Positions 18,438 through 29,548 are shown, counted from the first letter of the stretch. The stretch is DNA of 64,000 bases from Isoalcanivorax indicus (GCF_003259185.1 NZ_QGMP01000003.1:124001-188000); one strand, 5' to 3'. Notes: generated from the letters alone by a model not told the origin. Made by a program: numbers and translations.

Positions 18438-18797
18438 ATGTGGAAATGTCTGGCCGTGACGTTGCTGTGCCTGCTGACCCTGCCGCTGACCGCGCTGGGG
18501 GATGGCGGCTGTCCGCAGCATACTGTGGCCATGACCGACCCGGAAATCGCGCAGGACACGCACCGTGGCGGCCATCATCAGGATGCTCCGCAGCCCGCCG
18601 CTGACCTGCCGCCTCAGCATGGCAGTGACTGCGACCTGCTCTGCCTGAGCCTGTGCAGCACGGCCAGTGCACTGATCACCCCCACCTGGCAATGGCTGCC
18701 TGCCACACCGGCACAATTCAGCCTTGCCGCCGGGCAACCGGCCAGCCCTGCTCACACCCTGCCATTGCTGAGACCTCCCGCACACGTCATCGCCTGA
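18438..18797 (+). CDS. Small exported Cys/His-rich protein of the copper cluster
   Basis: 119 residues. A signal peptide (WKCLAVTLLCLLTLPLTALG) is followed by a His/Cys-containing mature part with CPQHT, THRGGHHQDAP and CDLLCLSLCS. This resembles the small CopL/DUF2946-like proteins placed at the head of copper operons, which may bind copper in the periplasm, but the match is by character and position and not by a signature that I can verify. It is divergent from copA across the CueR operator and is followed 47 bases later by the TolC-like gene. Confidence 0.6.
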   Translation: MWKCLAVTLLCLLTLPLTALGDGGCPQHTVAMTDPEIAQDTHRGGHHQDAPQPAADLPPQHGSDCDLLCLSLCSTASALITPTWQWLPATPAQFSLAAGQPASPAHTLPLLRPPAHVIA

Positions 18798-18844
18798 CCT
18801 GGCATCTGTTCGTTTATTGACGTGATTCATCAGGGAGAAGCACC

Positions 18845-20290
18845 GTGTTGACCCTTACCCCCCCATGGCGGCTGGTGTGCCTGCTGCCGTTATTGGCGGC
18901 CTGCGCAAGCACGCCGCCGGACGATGCGCCTGCGCGCATCGATGAAGCCTTGCAGGCGTCGGGCCTGAACACCGACGCTGCAGCGCATGACCGCCTGCAG
19001 GGCGAGATCGAACTGGATCAGGCGCTGTGGCGGGCGCTGACGCACCACCCCCGGGCGCGACGTGAATATCAGCGCCTGGATATCACCCACGCCGAGATCG
19101 TTGCGGCCAGTGAGTGGCAAAACCCCACCCTGTCATTCTCCTGGTTGCGTGCCGAAGGCGGCGGCCATGAAAGTGGATTCGGCCTCGCACAAAACCTGTC
19201 TGCGTTGCTGATGCGTCCGGCACAGCGGCGCATGGCGAGCGCCCGCTACGACAGTGAGCAACAGCGCGCGGTGGCGGCGCTGCATCAGTTGGTCGCCGAT
19301 ACCGAGAGCGCCTGGTTTGCGCTGGTGGCGGCAGAACAGTCGTTGGCGGTGCAGACTCTGGTGACCCGTGCGGCCACGCTGTCGGCAGAACTGGGCCAGC
19401 GCTTTCGCGAAGCGGGCAATATCAGCGGCCTGACCCTGGCACAGTTGCAGAGCGAGGCGGCGCATGCGCGCCTGGCATTGCTCGCCGCTGAGCGCGAACG
19501 CGCCCAGCGACGCGCGGAGCTGGCGGCTCTGCTGGACGCGCCGGACGACGACTGGTCTGTGCCGACGGCGCTGCCCAGGCCGCCGCGCGAACTGCCCCCG
19601 GCGGAGGTGTTGATGTCGCGCGCCCTGGAAACCAGGCCGGATCTGCGGGCGCTGGACAAGGACGAGACCTGGCTGACGGAGAATGTCGAGCTGGTCCATC
19701 GTTACCGCTGGCTGGGGGAGGTCAGTGTGGGGGTGCGCCATGAACGGGAAGCCGATAGCACCCGGCTGACCGGGCCGACCCTGTCTTTCGGTCTGCCGTT
19801 GTTCCATCGCAACCAGGGGGCACTGCGGTCTGCCCAGGCACAGCGTGACCAGTGGCAACTGACCCGCGAACAGTATCGTCAGGCGGCGCTACACGACGTG
19901 CGTCGTCTGCATGATGTGCTGGCGATACTGGGTTCTGAAATCAGTCTTCGCGAAGAAGCCCTGTTGCCGGCCAAGGCCGATGTGGTGGCGCGTCGACAGG
20001 AGCGGGTCAACTTCATGTTTGACGGGGTGTTTGATCTGCTGGCGGCGAAGCAGGATGAGCTTTACGCCTGGCAGGAACAGGTGCAGGCGCTGGGCGATTA
20101 CTGGCAACTGCATGCCCGCTTGGTGCTGGCGACCGGCGGCGAGCGCTTTGATATTGATGCGCTGCCGTTACTGGACACCTCCGTGCTGGAGCACGACGCC
20201 GAGGCGGCCGCGCATGAGTACCACGAACACCACGAACACCACGAACACCACGAACACCATCGCCACCATCATCATGGAGGGCATCACTGA
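18845..20290 (+). CDS. TolC/CusC-family outer-membrane lipoprotein with His-rich tail
   Basis: 481 residues beginning with GTG, preceded by GGGAG. Lipobox LLAAC puts the lipidated Cys at residue 20. The body has two copies of an outer-membrane efflux domain (long helices, e.g. ALHQLVADTESAWFALVAAEQSLAV and YRQAALHDVRRLHDVLAIL) as in TolC/CusC. No RND pump or adaptor is adjacent. The C-terminus is HEH repeats followed by HRHHHHGGHH, clearly a metal-binding appendage. The stop overlaps the multicopper oxidase start (TGATG). It probably moves copper, or helps bind it, in the envelope; whether it forms a channel without partners is open. Confidence 0.85.
   Translation: MLTLTPPWRLVCLLPLLAACASTPPDDAPARIDEALQASGLNTDAAAHDRLQGEIELDQALWRALTHHPRARREYQRLDITHAEIVAASEWQNPTLSFSWLRAEGGGHESGFGLAQNLSALLMRPAQRRMASARYDSEQQRAVAALHQLVADTESAWFALVAAEQSLAVQTLVTRAATLSAELGQRFREAGNISGLTLAQLQSEAAHARLALLAAERERAQRRAELAALLDAPDDDWSVPTALPRPPRELPPAEVLMSRALETRPDLRALDKDETWLTENVELVHRYRWLGEVSVGVRHEREADSTRLTGPTLSFGLPLFHRNQGALRSAQAQRDQWQLTREQYRQAALHDVRRLHDVLAILGSEISLREEALLPAKADVVARRQERVNFMFDGVFDLLAAKQDELYAWQEQVQALGDYWQLHARLVLATGGERFDIDALPLLDTSVLEHDAEAAAHEYHEHHEHHEHHEHHRHHHHGGHH
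20222..20258 (+). repeat. Tandem 9-base repeat encoding the His-Glu-His tail
   Basis: Four consecutive copies of a 9-base unit (CACGAACAC in one register) inside the TolC-like gene, encoding HEH four times. The copies are nearly identical at the base level, so they are recent or maintained by slippage, and tail length could vary between strains. Confidence 0.85.
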
Positions 20291-21657
20291 TGAAGCGCAG
20301 AGATTTCATGCTGGCGGCGGGCGCCCTGCTGCCTGCTGCGGCACTGACCCGCGCCCTGGCCGATGCCGGGCATGAGCATCATAACCACGGCGAAGCGACC
20401 TCCGGACGACGTCATGAACAGGGTTATATGCCGGTACACACGCCCAACGGCTGGACGCTGCCCTATCGAATGAACAACGGCGTCAAGGAATTTCACCTGG
20501 TCGCCGAAGAGATCGAGCACGAATTTGCGCCCGGCTCGAAGGCCCGCTGCTGGGGTTATAACGGCACCACACCCGGGCCGACGATCGAGGCCGTGGAAGG
20601 CGACCGGGTGCGTATATTCGTGACCAACCGGCTGCCGGAATACACCTCGGTGCACTGGCACGGACTGATCCTGCCGTCCGGCATGGACGGTGTCAGCGGT
20701 GTCACCCAGCCGCCGATTCAACCGGGCGAGACCTTTGTTTACGAGTTCACCCTGCAGCAGCACGGCACGCACATGTACCACCCGCATGCGGATGAAATGG
20801 TGCAGATGGCCATGGGCATGATGGGCATGTTCATCATTCACCCGAAGGCGGGTGAACAGGTGCCGGTGGATCGTGACTACGCCATCCTGTTGCATAACTG
20901 GGCGTTGCATCCTGACACCTCTCGACCCGATCCCTCGGTGATGCAGGACTTCGATTTGTGGAGCATGAACTCGAAAGTGTTCCCGGCCATTGATTCGCTG
21001 GTGGCCAGGACAGGTGAGCGCGTGCGTCTGCGTATCGGCAACCTGTCCATGTGGAATCATCCGATGCATGTGCATGGGGTCAAGTTCGAGGTGACGGGTG
21101 GCGACGGGGGGCGCTGGCCGCGCAATCTCTGGCGCCGGGAAGCGACGGAAATTGTGGCGGTGGGCCAGGCTCGTGACTTCGAGTTCGAAGCGGTGCCGGG
21201 CGACTGGGCGTTCCATTGCCACATGTCACATCACGTGATGAATCCCATGGGGCATGATATTCCCAACACGCTGGGTGTGCGGCAGTCCGATCTTGAAGCA
21301 CAGATCAGGACCCTGCTGCCAGACTATATGGCGATGGGAAAGCATGGCATGGCGGAACACCAGGCGCACACCGACAGCGGTCACATGAAAGGCCCGGACA
21401 ACACGCTGGCGATGATGATGGGGCAGGGCCCTTTCGGGAATATCGGCATGGGCGGCATGTTCACGTTGATCAAGGTTCGGGACGATCTGTCGCCGGGTGA
21501 TTTTGCCGACCCCGGCTGGTACCGGCATCCGGAAGGTACCGTGGCGCGCAAGATAAGCAGCGACCCCGCATTCGGTTCGCCACCGCGTCGTGGCAAGCTT
21601 GCGGGGGCCCAGACACCACCGTTACCGGTGCCTCGCCGCGACCACTCTCACCACTAG
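20290..21657 (+). CDS. Compact multicopper oxidase
   Basis: 455 residues. A twin-arginine signal (MKRRDFMLAAGALLPAAALTRALA) predicts folded export. The four copper motifs are HWHG (122-125), HMYHPHAD (161-168), HPMHVHG (257-263) and HCHMSHHVM (309-317). Only about 90 residues separate the second and third, so the middle cupredoxin domain of CueO/CopA seems absent, suggesting a two-domain enzyme that works as an oligomer. Residues about 325-455 form a Met/His-containing tail ending RRDHSHH. It should oxidise Cu(I) to Cu(II) in the periplasm. It is coupled to the TolC-like gene by TGATG. Confidence 0.88.
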   Translation: MKRRDFMLAAGALLPAAALTRALADAGHEHHNHGEATSGRRHEQGYMPVHTPNGWTLPYRMNNGVKEFHLVAEEIEHEFAPGSKARCWGYNGTTPGPTIEAVEGDRVRIFVTNRLPEYTSVHWHGLILPSGMDGVSGVTQPPIQPGETFVYEFTLQQHGTHMYHPHADEMVQMAMGMMGMFIIHPKAGEQVPVDRDYAILLHNWALHPDTSRPDPSVMQDFDLWSMNSKVFPAIDSLVARTGERVRLRIGNLSMWNHPMHVHGVKFEVTGGDGGRWPRNLWRREATEIVAVGQARDFEFEAVPGDWAFHCHMSHHVMNPMGHDIPNTLGVRQSDLEAQIRTLLPDYMAMGKHGMAEHQAHTDSGHMKGPDNTLAMMMGQGPFGNIGMGGMFTLIKVRDDLSPGDFADPGWYRHPEGTVARKISSDPAFGSPPRRGKLAGAQTPPLPVPRRDHSHH

Positions 21658-21682
21658 CGTTTACTGCTCAGGAGTTGTTGTC

Positions 21683-22201
21683 ATGTTGAAGACCAAACAA
21701 ACACATCAGCAAGGTGTCGCCATGCTGATTTTCATGGTGCTGGTGGTCATGCTGATCCTTGGTACGGCAGGCTGGTTCCTGGCGCCGCGCGGCGACGCTC
21801 CAGCGCCCGAGTCGGCAGAGGAGTCGTTGCCTGCGATCACCGTGTGGCAAAGTCCCACCTGCGGCTGTTGCGGCGACTGGGTTGCGCATCTGGAAGAAAA
21901 TGGCTTTACGGTGCAGACCCTGCTGCGGCACAACGTGCCGATGATCAAGTACCGCCTGGGCTTGCCGCCGGACATGGCGTCCTGCCATACGGCCATGGTT
22001 GAAGGCTACATCATCGAAGGTCATGTGCCGGCCGCCGATATCAAGCGGCTGCTGACAGAGCAGCCGTTTGCCCGTGGCCTTGCCGTGCCGGGCATGCCAG
22101 TGGGTTCGCCGGGCATGGAGATGGACGGGCGCGTGGATGACTACGCCGTGCTGCTATTCGATGCCGACGGTGAGACCCAGGTGTTCAATCGCTATCCGTG
22201 A
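21683..22201 (+). CDS. DUF411 metal-binding protein
   Basis: 172 residues. A single hydrophobic segment (MLIFMVLVVMLILGTAGWFLA, about residues 14-34) anchors it, and the outer part is a DUF411 domain: SPTCGCCGDWVAHLEENGF with Cys60 to Cys63, then PPDMASCHTAMVEGYIIEGHVPA. DUF411 proteins recur in copper and silver resistance clusters and are thought to bind metal. The ATG at 21683 has AGGAG upstream; the frame is open earlier but overlaps the oxidase. Its last 17 bases overlap the convergent esterase gene. Confidence 0.85.
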   Translation: MLKTKQTHQQGVAMLIFMVLVVMLILGTAGWFLAPRGDAPAPESAEESLPAITVWQSPTCGCCGDWVAHLEENGFTVQTLLRHNVPMIKYRLGLPPDMASCHTAMVEGYIIEGHVPAADIKRLLTEQPFARGLAVPGMPVGSPGMEMDGRVDDYAVLLFDADGETQVFNRYP

Positions 22202-22859
22202 TCAGGCAACGGCCGATAAACCCGGCGATGTCGCGAATCTGTGGCAGGCAGACTTCGTGCCCCATGGGGTAGCTTTGCCACGAGGGCTCCAGCCCCATTT
22301 CCCGCAACTGCACGGCGGCGCGCTCGCCCAGCATCATGGGCACCATGGGGTCGGCGCTGCCGTGATAGATGCGCACCGGCAAGCGCCGGTTGGCGTCGCT
22401 GGGGCGCGTGATGTCCGGCGTGGCCAGATAGGTGGATAACGCCATCAGGCCTGCCAGGGGTTTTTCAAACGTGAGGGCAGCGTGGTAGGCCACCGCGCCG
22501 CCTTGTGAAAAACCGGCCACGATAATGCGGCGGCTGTCGATGCCGCGTGCGATTTCCCGCTCGATCAGATCTGTGGTGCGACGCGCGGATTCCAGCAACT
22601 GCGCTTCGTCCACGACCCGCTCCAGATCCATCGCCTTGATGTCGTACCAGGCGGGCATGCGCATGCCGCCGTTGATGGTGACCGGGATTTCCGGCGCGTG
22701 CGGAAAGACGAAACGCACGGCCAGCGAGTCGGGCAACTGCAGCTCCGGCACGATGGGCTCAAAGTCGTGACCGTTGGCACCCAGGCCATGCAGCCAGATG
22801 ACGGTTGCGTCGGCGTCGCGGAGGTCCGGGTTTATCTCCACGCAGGGTAGATAGTTCAT
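22185..22859 (-). CDS. Carboxylesterase/phospholipase family hydrolase
   Basis: 224 residues with an alpha/beta-hydrolase fold of the EstB/lysophospholipase-like family (PF02230 type). The oxyanion loop WLHGLGANGHDF lies near residue 23, nucleophile motif GFSQGGAV near 111, acid in HGSADPMVP near 165 and a His in YPMGHEVC near the end. Length fits the family exactly. It probably hydrolyses short-chain acyl esters in the cytoplasm. The start at 22859 is used because the upstream residues do not look like protein. It converges with the DUF411 gene. Confidence 0.87.
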   Translation of the reverse strand: MNYLPCVEINPDLRDADATVIWLHGLGANGHDFEPIVPELQLPDSLAVRFVFPHAPEIPVTINGGMRMPAWYDIKAMDLERVVDEAQLLESARRTTDLIEREIARGIDSRRIIVAGFSQGGAVAYHAALTFEKPLAGLMALSTYLATPDITRPSDANRRLPVRIYHGSADPMVPMMLGERAAVQLREMGLEPSWQSYPMGHEVCLPQIRDIAGFIGRCLITDSD

Positions 22860-22938
22860 TACACAGGCCCGAGGCGATGACAAGGCGTGGCAGTGTAGCA
22901 TGCTCAATGGCGGGACGTAGCCCTCCCCGCCATTCAGT

Positions 22939-25002
<2,064 letters not shown>

Positions 25003-25288
25003 GTTCTTCTTCTCCTTATAGCCGAGCATGCTGAAGCTAGGCCCGCCCTTCAGGAAAGGCAAATGCAGCCTCTGGAATGGATGATTCTGAATGGCGGAAT
25101 CAGGGAGGATGTTATTGTTTGCCGGGGACAGTTCATGTCATGGCGGGACAGCTCGGGAGAATGCTTGTGCGCAGGCCGATTCGAATATGGCCCGACCGGC
25201 ACACAATGCGTCCTTTTATACTAAATAAAAAAAGTTTTGTTTGCTTATTGTAGCCGGGTGCGCTGAGTCACATTTCATGCGGCTACTG
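25003..25288. other. Intergenic region with an AT-rich block
   Basis: A gap of 286 bases between two minus-strand genes. It holds no gene that I can support. An AT-rich block at about 25215-25250, with runs of A and T, differs sharply from the GC-rich surroundings. It probably contains the promoter of the cytochrome gene (a TATAAA-like box reads on the minus strand at about 25215), but no clear -35 is visible. Confidence 0.4.
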
Positions 25289-25669
25289 CTACGGCTGAAA
25301 TTGCCATGCGCCGTCGATGAGCCGGAACGCCAGAGTTGCTGAGACAGTTTTCATATCACCTTGTTCGAAATCGCCAAACCGGTGCGTCATTTCGGCAACA
25401 GTAATGCTTTCGCTCGCATCACCCAGCCGGGATTCAAGAGTTTTTCTGCTGGTCAGCATTTCCACATGAAGCTGGCATCTGACTGTGGCGTTGTCGCTCT
25501 GTATCCTGCCCCGACACTGATCGATATGGGCAATGACGCTGTGTCTCGCCTCCCCCTGTTGTGTCAGGGCGTTGTAGGCCAGCGCATTCCAGTCCGGTTC
25601 ATTTTTCTGACATGCCGCGGTCATCAGGATGACTAATGTAACCGCTAAGAAGCGTACGTTAGTTTTCAT
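25289..25669 (-). CDS. Small hypothetical lipoprotein
   Basis: 126 residues with signal MKTNVRFLAVTLVILMTAAC and lipidated Cys20. The mature part is mixed alpha/beta, ending in FRLIDGAWQFQP. Two further Cys (in CRGRIQ and VRCQLH) could form a disulfide. The frame extends upstream, but the lipoprotein signal fixes the start at 25669. I do not recognise a family. It is divergent from the PhoD-like gene, 93 bases away. Confidence 0.7.
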   Translation of the reverse strand: MKTNVRFLAVTLVILMTAACQKNEPDWNALAYNALTQQGEARHSVIAHIDQCRGRIQSDNATVRCQLHVEMLTSRKTLESRLGDASESITVAEMTHRFGDFEQGDMKTVSATLAFRLIDGAWQFQP

Positions 25670-25762
25670 TGCTGCTACCCAAAGTAACGTGATTGATACG
25701 TTCGTCCCAAGTGTATGGGCATAGCATAGCGCACAGAAACCATCTTCGGGGAAGGACATATC

Positions 25763-27442
25763 ATGAGCGTTGACCGGCGCCTTGTGCTCAAGGGGATTGC
25801 GGCAGTGTCCGCCACTGCCGTGGCGGGGTGCGGTGGCAGCAGTTCGGTGGCGGAGCCGGGTGCTCCACGTGGCGGTGACGGGGTTGCGTTTACTCACGGT
25901 GTCGCCTCTGGCGATCCGCTTGCTGACCGGGTGATGTTATGGAGCCGTGTCATACCCACCAACGGTGAGACCCCGGCAGTGATTCCGGTCACGGTCACGG
26001 TGGCGCGTGATGCCGGGTTGAGTCAGGTGGTGGCGACCTACGTCGGGCAGGCGCGGGCAGCGCAGGATTACTGCGTCAAGGTAGACGCCACAGGGCTGCA
26101 ACAGGACCGCTGGTATTACTATCAGTTTTCAGCGGGCGGGGCGCGTTCTCCGGTGGGGCGTACACGCACCTTCCCTGCGGCCGGGCGCTTTGTCGACCGG
26201 GCACGCTTCGCGGTGGTGTCCTGCTCCAATCACGCCTTCGGGTTGTTCTCGGTATACCGTGCGGTGGCCGAGCAGAGTGATCTGGATTTTGTGCTGCATC
26301 TCGGCGATTACATTTACGAGTATGGTCCGGGTGAGTATGGCAACTTCCCGGATCGGGACCCGTTGCCGCCGCGTGAGATCATCAGCCTTGCGGATTATCG
26401 CGAACGCTATGCCCAGTATCGCGCAGACATCGACCTTCAGCGGGTGCATCAGCAATTTCCGATGATCTGCGTCTGGGACGATCACGAAAGTGCCAACGAC
26501 AGCTGGACGGGAGGCGCTGAGAATCACCAGCCCAATACCGAAGGCGATTGGCCAACACGCAAACGCGCCTCGCAGCAGGCGTACTTCGAGTGGTTGCCGA
26601 TTCGCGAACAGTCGCCGGGGAATATCGAGCGTATCTGGCGGGATTTCCGGTTTGGTGATCTGCTCGATCTGTTCATGCTGGATACTCGGCTCGAGGGCCG
26701 CGACGAGCCGCTGGACCTGCCTTTTGACCCGGCGCGCAATAGCAGCAGTAGAAGGATGATCAGTGAGGCGCAGTCCGGCTGGCTGCTGGACGGCTTGCAG
26801 CAGTCGCAGGCGCGCTGGCGTGTCATCGGCCAGCAGGTGATGTTTGCGCAGATCAATATTGCCGAAATTCCCAGTGTTGACCCGCGCGTGCCGGAACTGC
26901 GGGGCAACCTGCTGGCCATCAACATGGATCAGTGGGACGGCTATGCCGCCGAACGGCTGCGCATTCTCAATCATATTCGTGACCACAATATCGACAACGT
27001 GGTGATCCTGACCGGCGATATTCACAGCTCCTGGGCCAACGAGGTGTACCGGAACCCGGTGCCGATTACCGGAGAGCTGTTTGCCCAGCCGCTGGCGGCA
27101 GAATTCATTACGCCGTCGGTGACCTCGCCAGGATTCCCGGAGGGGCTGTCGGAACTGGCAGGCACATTGCTGCCCCTGGTCAATCCGCATATTCGCTATT
27201 TTGAAGGCAAGTCGCGCGGCTTCATTCTTATGGATGTCAACCGGCAGCGCGCCCAGGCCGAGTGGTATTACGTGCGCAGCATCAATGACTTTGATCTGCG
27301 CGGTCAGCTGGATCATGGCCGCACCAAGGCCATGAAGGTGGACAGCGGCAGCAGTCGCCTGATCCGCGATCCGATCCTGTCGCGTCCGCGCACGTTGCGC
27401 ACGGCGCTCTTTCATCCTGATACGCCGGAGCAAACCGTATGA
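25763..27442 (+). CDS. PhoD-family alkaline phosphatase, exported lipoprotein
   Basis: 559 residues. The N-terminus combines a twin-arginine motif (DRRLVLK) with a lipobox (VAGC, Cys23), so it is exported folded and then lipid-anchored. PhoD features follow: an N-terminal beta domain, SCSNHAFGLFSVYRAVAE, the metal ligands in HLGDYIYEYG, WDDHE, and TGDIHSSWA near the end. PhoD enzymes hydrolyse phosphomonoesters and diesters with Ca/Fe. No Pho box was seen upstream. It overlaps the next phosphatase gene by four bases (ATGA), so the two are made together. Confidence 0.9.
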   Translation: MSVDRRLVLKGIAAVSATAVAGCGGSSSVAEPGAPRGGDGVAFTHGVASGDPLADRVMLWSRVIPTNGETPAVIPVTVTVARDAGLSQVVATYVGQARAAQDYCVKVDATGLQQDRWYYYQFSAGGARSPVGRTRTFPAAGRFVDRARFAVVSCSNHAFGLFSVYRAVAEQSDLDFVLHLGDYIYEYGPGEYGNFPDRDPLPPREIISLADYRERYAQYRADIDLQRVHQQFPMICVWDDHESANDSWTGGAENHQPNTEGDWPTRKRASQQAYFEWLPIREQSPGNIERIWRDFRFGDLLDLFMLDTRLEGRDEPLDLPFDPARNSSSRRMISEAQSGWLLDGLQQSQARWRVIGQQVMFAQINIAEIPSVDPRVPELRGNLLAINMDQWDGYAAERLRILNHIRDHNIDNVVILTGDIHSSWANEVYRNPVPITGELFAQPLAAEFITPSVTSPGFPEGLSELAGTLLPLVNPHIRYFEGKSRGFILMDVNRQRAQAEWYYVRSINDFDLRGQLDHGRTKAMKVDSGSSRLIRDPILSRPRTLRTALFHPDTPEQTV

Positions 27443-29490
27443 GCAAAGTGCTGCCTTTGACATTGTTGTTGTCGCTGGGCCTTGCCGCGTGCGGTGGGGA
27501 TTCTTCAGTGGGCGGTGGCTCTGCGCCGCCGGGAAGCACGCCGCCGCCAGGCGTGCAGCCGCCAACGGGCGACGGCCCGGCACGGGTGCGTTTCATTGCC
27601 ATGGGCGACTCGGGCACCGGTTCGCCGCAGCATTATGCCGTGGCGCGCGCCATGGCCGATGTGTGTGAGCGCAAGGCTGCGCTCGACAGCAGCGGTCATC
27701 CCGGTTGTGAATTTGTGCTGGGGTTTGGCGACAATATTTACGAGTCCGGGGTGTCGCACGTTTACGATCCGCAGTTCGAGGAGAAATTCGAGCTGCCGTT
27801 TGCGCCGGTCGAGCTGCCCTTCTACATGGTGCTGGGCAATCATGACAATACCGGCTTTATCGGTGGTGATGGCGCCGGTAATGCGCGCGGTGAGTTTCAG
27901 GTGGATTACCACTTCCGCACCGACCGTATGACAGACCGTTGGCAGATGCCGGATCGTTACTATCGCTTCAGTTGGGGTGAAAACGCCGCCGGGGAACCGC
28001 TGATCGAATTCTTCGGGCTGGATTCGAACCAGATCGCCGGCGGCTTCGCCGATGCCAACTACAATTATTCCTACCAGCGCTATGGGCTGCTGCAGTTGTC
28101 CTGGGCAAAAGAATCCGTTCGTCAGTCGCAGGCCACCTTCCGGGTCGCCATGGCGCATCACCCGTATCTCTCCAACGGGCTGCATGGCAACGCGGGCAAC
28201 TATGACGGCATTCCCGGGGCGCTCTTGCCCGTGCTGGCCGGCCAACGCTGGCGGGATTTTCTGGAAGAGGCGATCTGTGACAAGGCCGATTTCTACATGG
28301 CCGGGCATGATCATGATTTGCAACAGCTGAAAGCCGTAGAGCGTTGCGGGCGCACGGAATTCATTGTCAGCGGCGCAGCGGGCAAGACCCGTGGGCTGAC
28401 CGATACGGAGCGTAACCCGGCGTGGTTCCAGGTGGGGGATGTGTACGGCTTTTTCTGGATGGAGGCGGTCGACGCTGACCCGCTCCGGGGCTTGCCGGCA
28501 CGTCTTTGCACGGAAGCCTATATCGTGGATCCGGATCAGGAAAACGGCCTGGGGGTGGTGGCCGAAGGTCAGCTGCAACCGGCCTATCGTCACTGCTACG
28601 ACCAGCAGCCGCTGGCGGGCCTGCAAGCACCGAATCGTTTTTCTTCCGTGCCTTTCGTCGGTCCGGCTCTCAAGGAACTGGCGGGCGACAGCACGGGCTT
28701 TGATCCGGCATTCAGCGGCCCGTTGCAGGCCTTCCAGTCAGCCTTGACCTCCGGCCTGAATCTCGCGGCGACGGAGCTGCCCGACGGCCCGCATCAGGAA
28801 ACCATCTCGGCGTTGATCGGTGGCCTGGATGTGTTGTTCAACAGCCTGGACAGTGTGGCGGCCCTGCTGGGCGGTGATGACGAGGATGCGGCGGAGCAAA
28901 GCCTGTTGTCGGTGATCGAGGCGGCCAATGTGCTCAGCGGGATAGACACGTCTGCGTTGCCCGCGCCATTCGATCAACTGGGCGCGGCCTTTGACGCGCT
29001 GGCCGCCGGGGTGGGGGGTATGGACCGTGAGGGCAGCAGTGCGCGTGATGATCTGGTGCTGATTGCGGGCCCGCTGCTGCAACTCTCGCGCAATATCGAG
29101 AATATTCTCGAAGGGGTTGGTACCCAGACGGCCGAGGTGCCCGTGCTTGCAGGCATCACCAAGGTACTGGGTACTGTGGCCCAGGGGGCGGCGATCGCTG
29201 TGGCTGATGTGGTGCATCTGGATTCCAGTGCAGCGGTGGCGGCGCTGGTGGGGCACCTTCAGGCCACCCTGGATACCATCGTCAGGGATGTGTTGTTGCT
29301 GGATATGTTCTCGGAAGACGCCGGTGATGTGGCCGTGTTGCCAGGGCAATTCCTGTCGGCGGGGCTGTTGTCCGTCACGCGCGAAGTGGCGTTTCACCTG
29401 GATCAGTATGTGCTGTCTCCGGTGGGAAGCATCCTTGAACTGCTGTCGCCGATCACCAATCTGCTGGCGGGGTTATTCGGTCGCGGCTGA
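27439..29490 (+). CDS. Calcineurin-like metallophosphoesterase lipoprotein with long C-terminal extension
   Basis: 683 residues. Lipoprotein signal LSLGLAAC (Cys18), then a Gly/Pro linker, then a metallophosphoesterase domain: MGDSGTG, FGDNIY, GNHD, HHPYLSNG and GHDHD, the full metal ligand set of the purple acid phosphatase type. From about residue 400 a helical, low-charge region of 280 residues follows, without recognisable motifs; much of it alternates hydrophobic residues every three or four, as in helix bundles. Role and substrate of the extension are unknown. It follows the PhoD-like gene with ATGA overlap and is closed by an intrinsic terminator. Confidence 0.85.
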   Translation: MSKVLPLTLLLSLGLAACGGDSSVGGGSAPPGSTPPPGVQPPTGDGPARVRFIAMGDSGTGSPQHYAVARAMADVCERKAALDSSGHPGCEFVLGFGDNIYESGVSHVYDPQFEEKFELPFAPVELPFYMVLGNHDNTGFIGGDGAGNARGEFQVDYHFRTDRMTDRWQMPDRYYRFSWGENAAGEPLIEFFGLDSNQIAGGFADANYNYSYQRYGLLQLSWAKESVRQSQATFRVAMAHHPYLSNGLHGNAGNYDGIPGALLPVLAGQRWRDFLEEAICDKADFYMAGHDHDLQQLKAVERCGRTEFIVSGAAGKTRGLTDTERNPAWFQVGDVYGFFWMEAVDADPLRGLPARLCTEAYIVDPDQENGLGVVAEGQLQPAYRHCYDQQPLAGLQAPNRFSSVPFVGPALKELAGDSTGFDPAFSGPLQAFQSALTSGLNLAATELPDGPHQETISALIGGLDVLFNSLDSVAALLGGDDEDAAEQSLLSVIEAANVLSGIDTSALPAPFDQLGAAFDALAAGVGGMDREGSSARDDLVLIAGPLLQLSRNIENILEGVGTQTAEVPVLAGITKVLGTVAQGAAIAVADVVHLDSSAAVAALVGHLQATLDTIVRDVLLLDMFSEDAGDVAVLPGQFLSAGLLSVTREVAFHLDQYVLSPVGSILELLSPITNLLAGLFGRG

Positions 29491-29517
29491 CCTCGCCACA
29501 GCTGGCATGTATCATGC

Positions 29518-29548
29518 AAAGGCCTCGCGCGATGGTGAGGCCTTTCTG
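29518..29548 (+). terminator. Intrinsic terminator after the phosphatase pair
   Basis: Arms AAAGGCCTC (29518-29526) and GAGGCCTTT (29537-29545) with a 10-base loop, followed by TCTGG. The short T-tract on the 3' side belongs to the stem. Placed 28 bases after the phosphatase stop. Confidence 0.65.

Noticed and set aside
20222-20258. CRISPR-like or satellite repeat
   Set aside because: The repeat is short, in frame and encodes a His-rich tail.
25670-25762. Pho box ahead of the PhoD-like gene
   Set aside because: No CTGTCAT-type repeats are visible in the gap.
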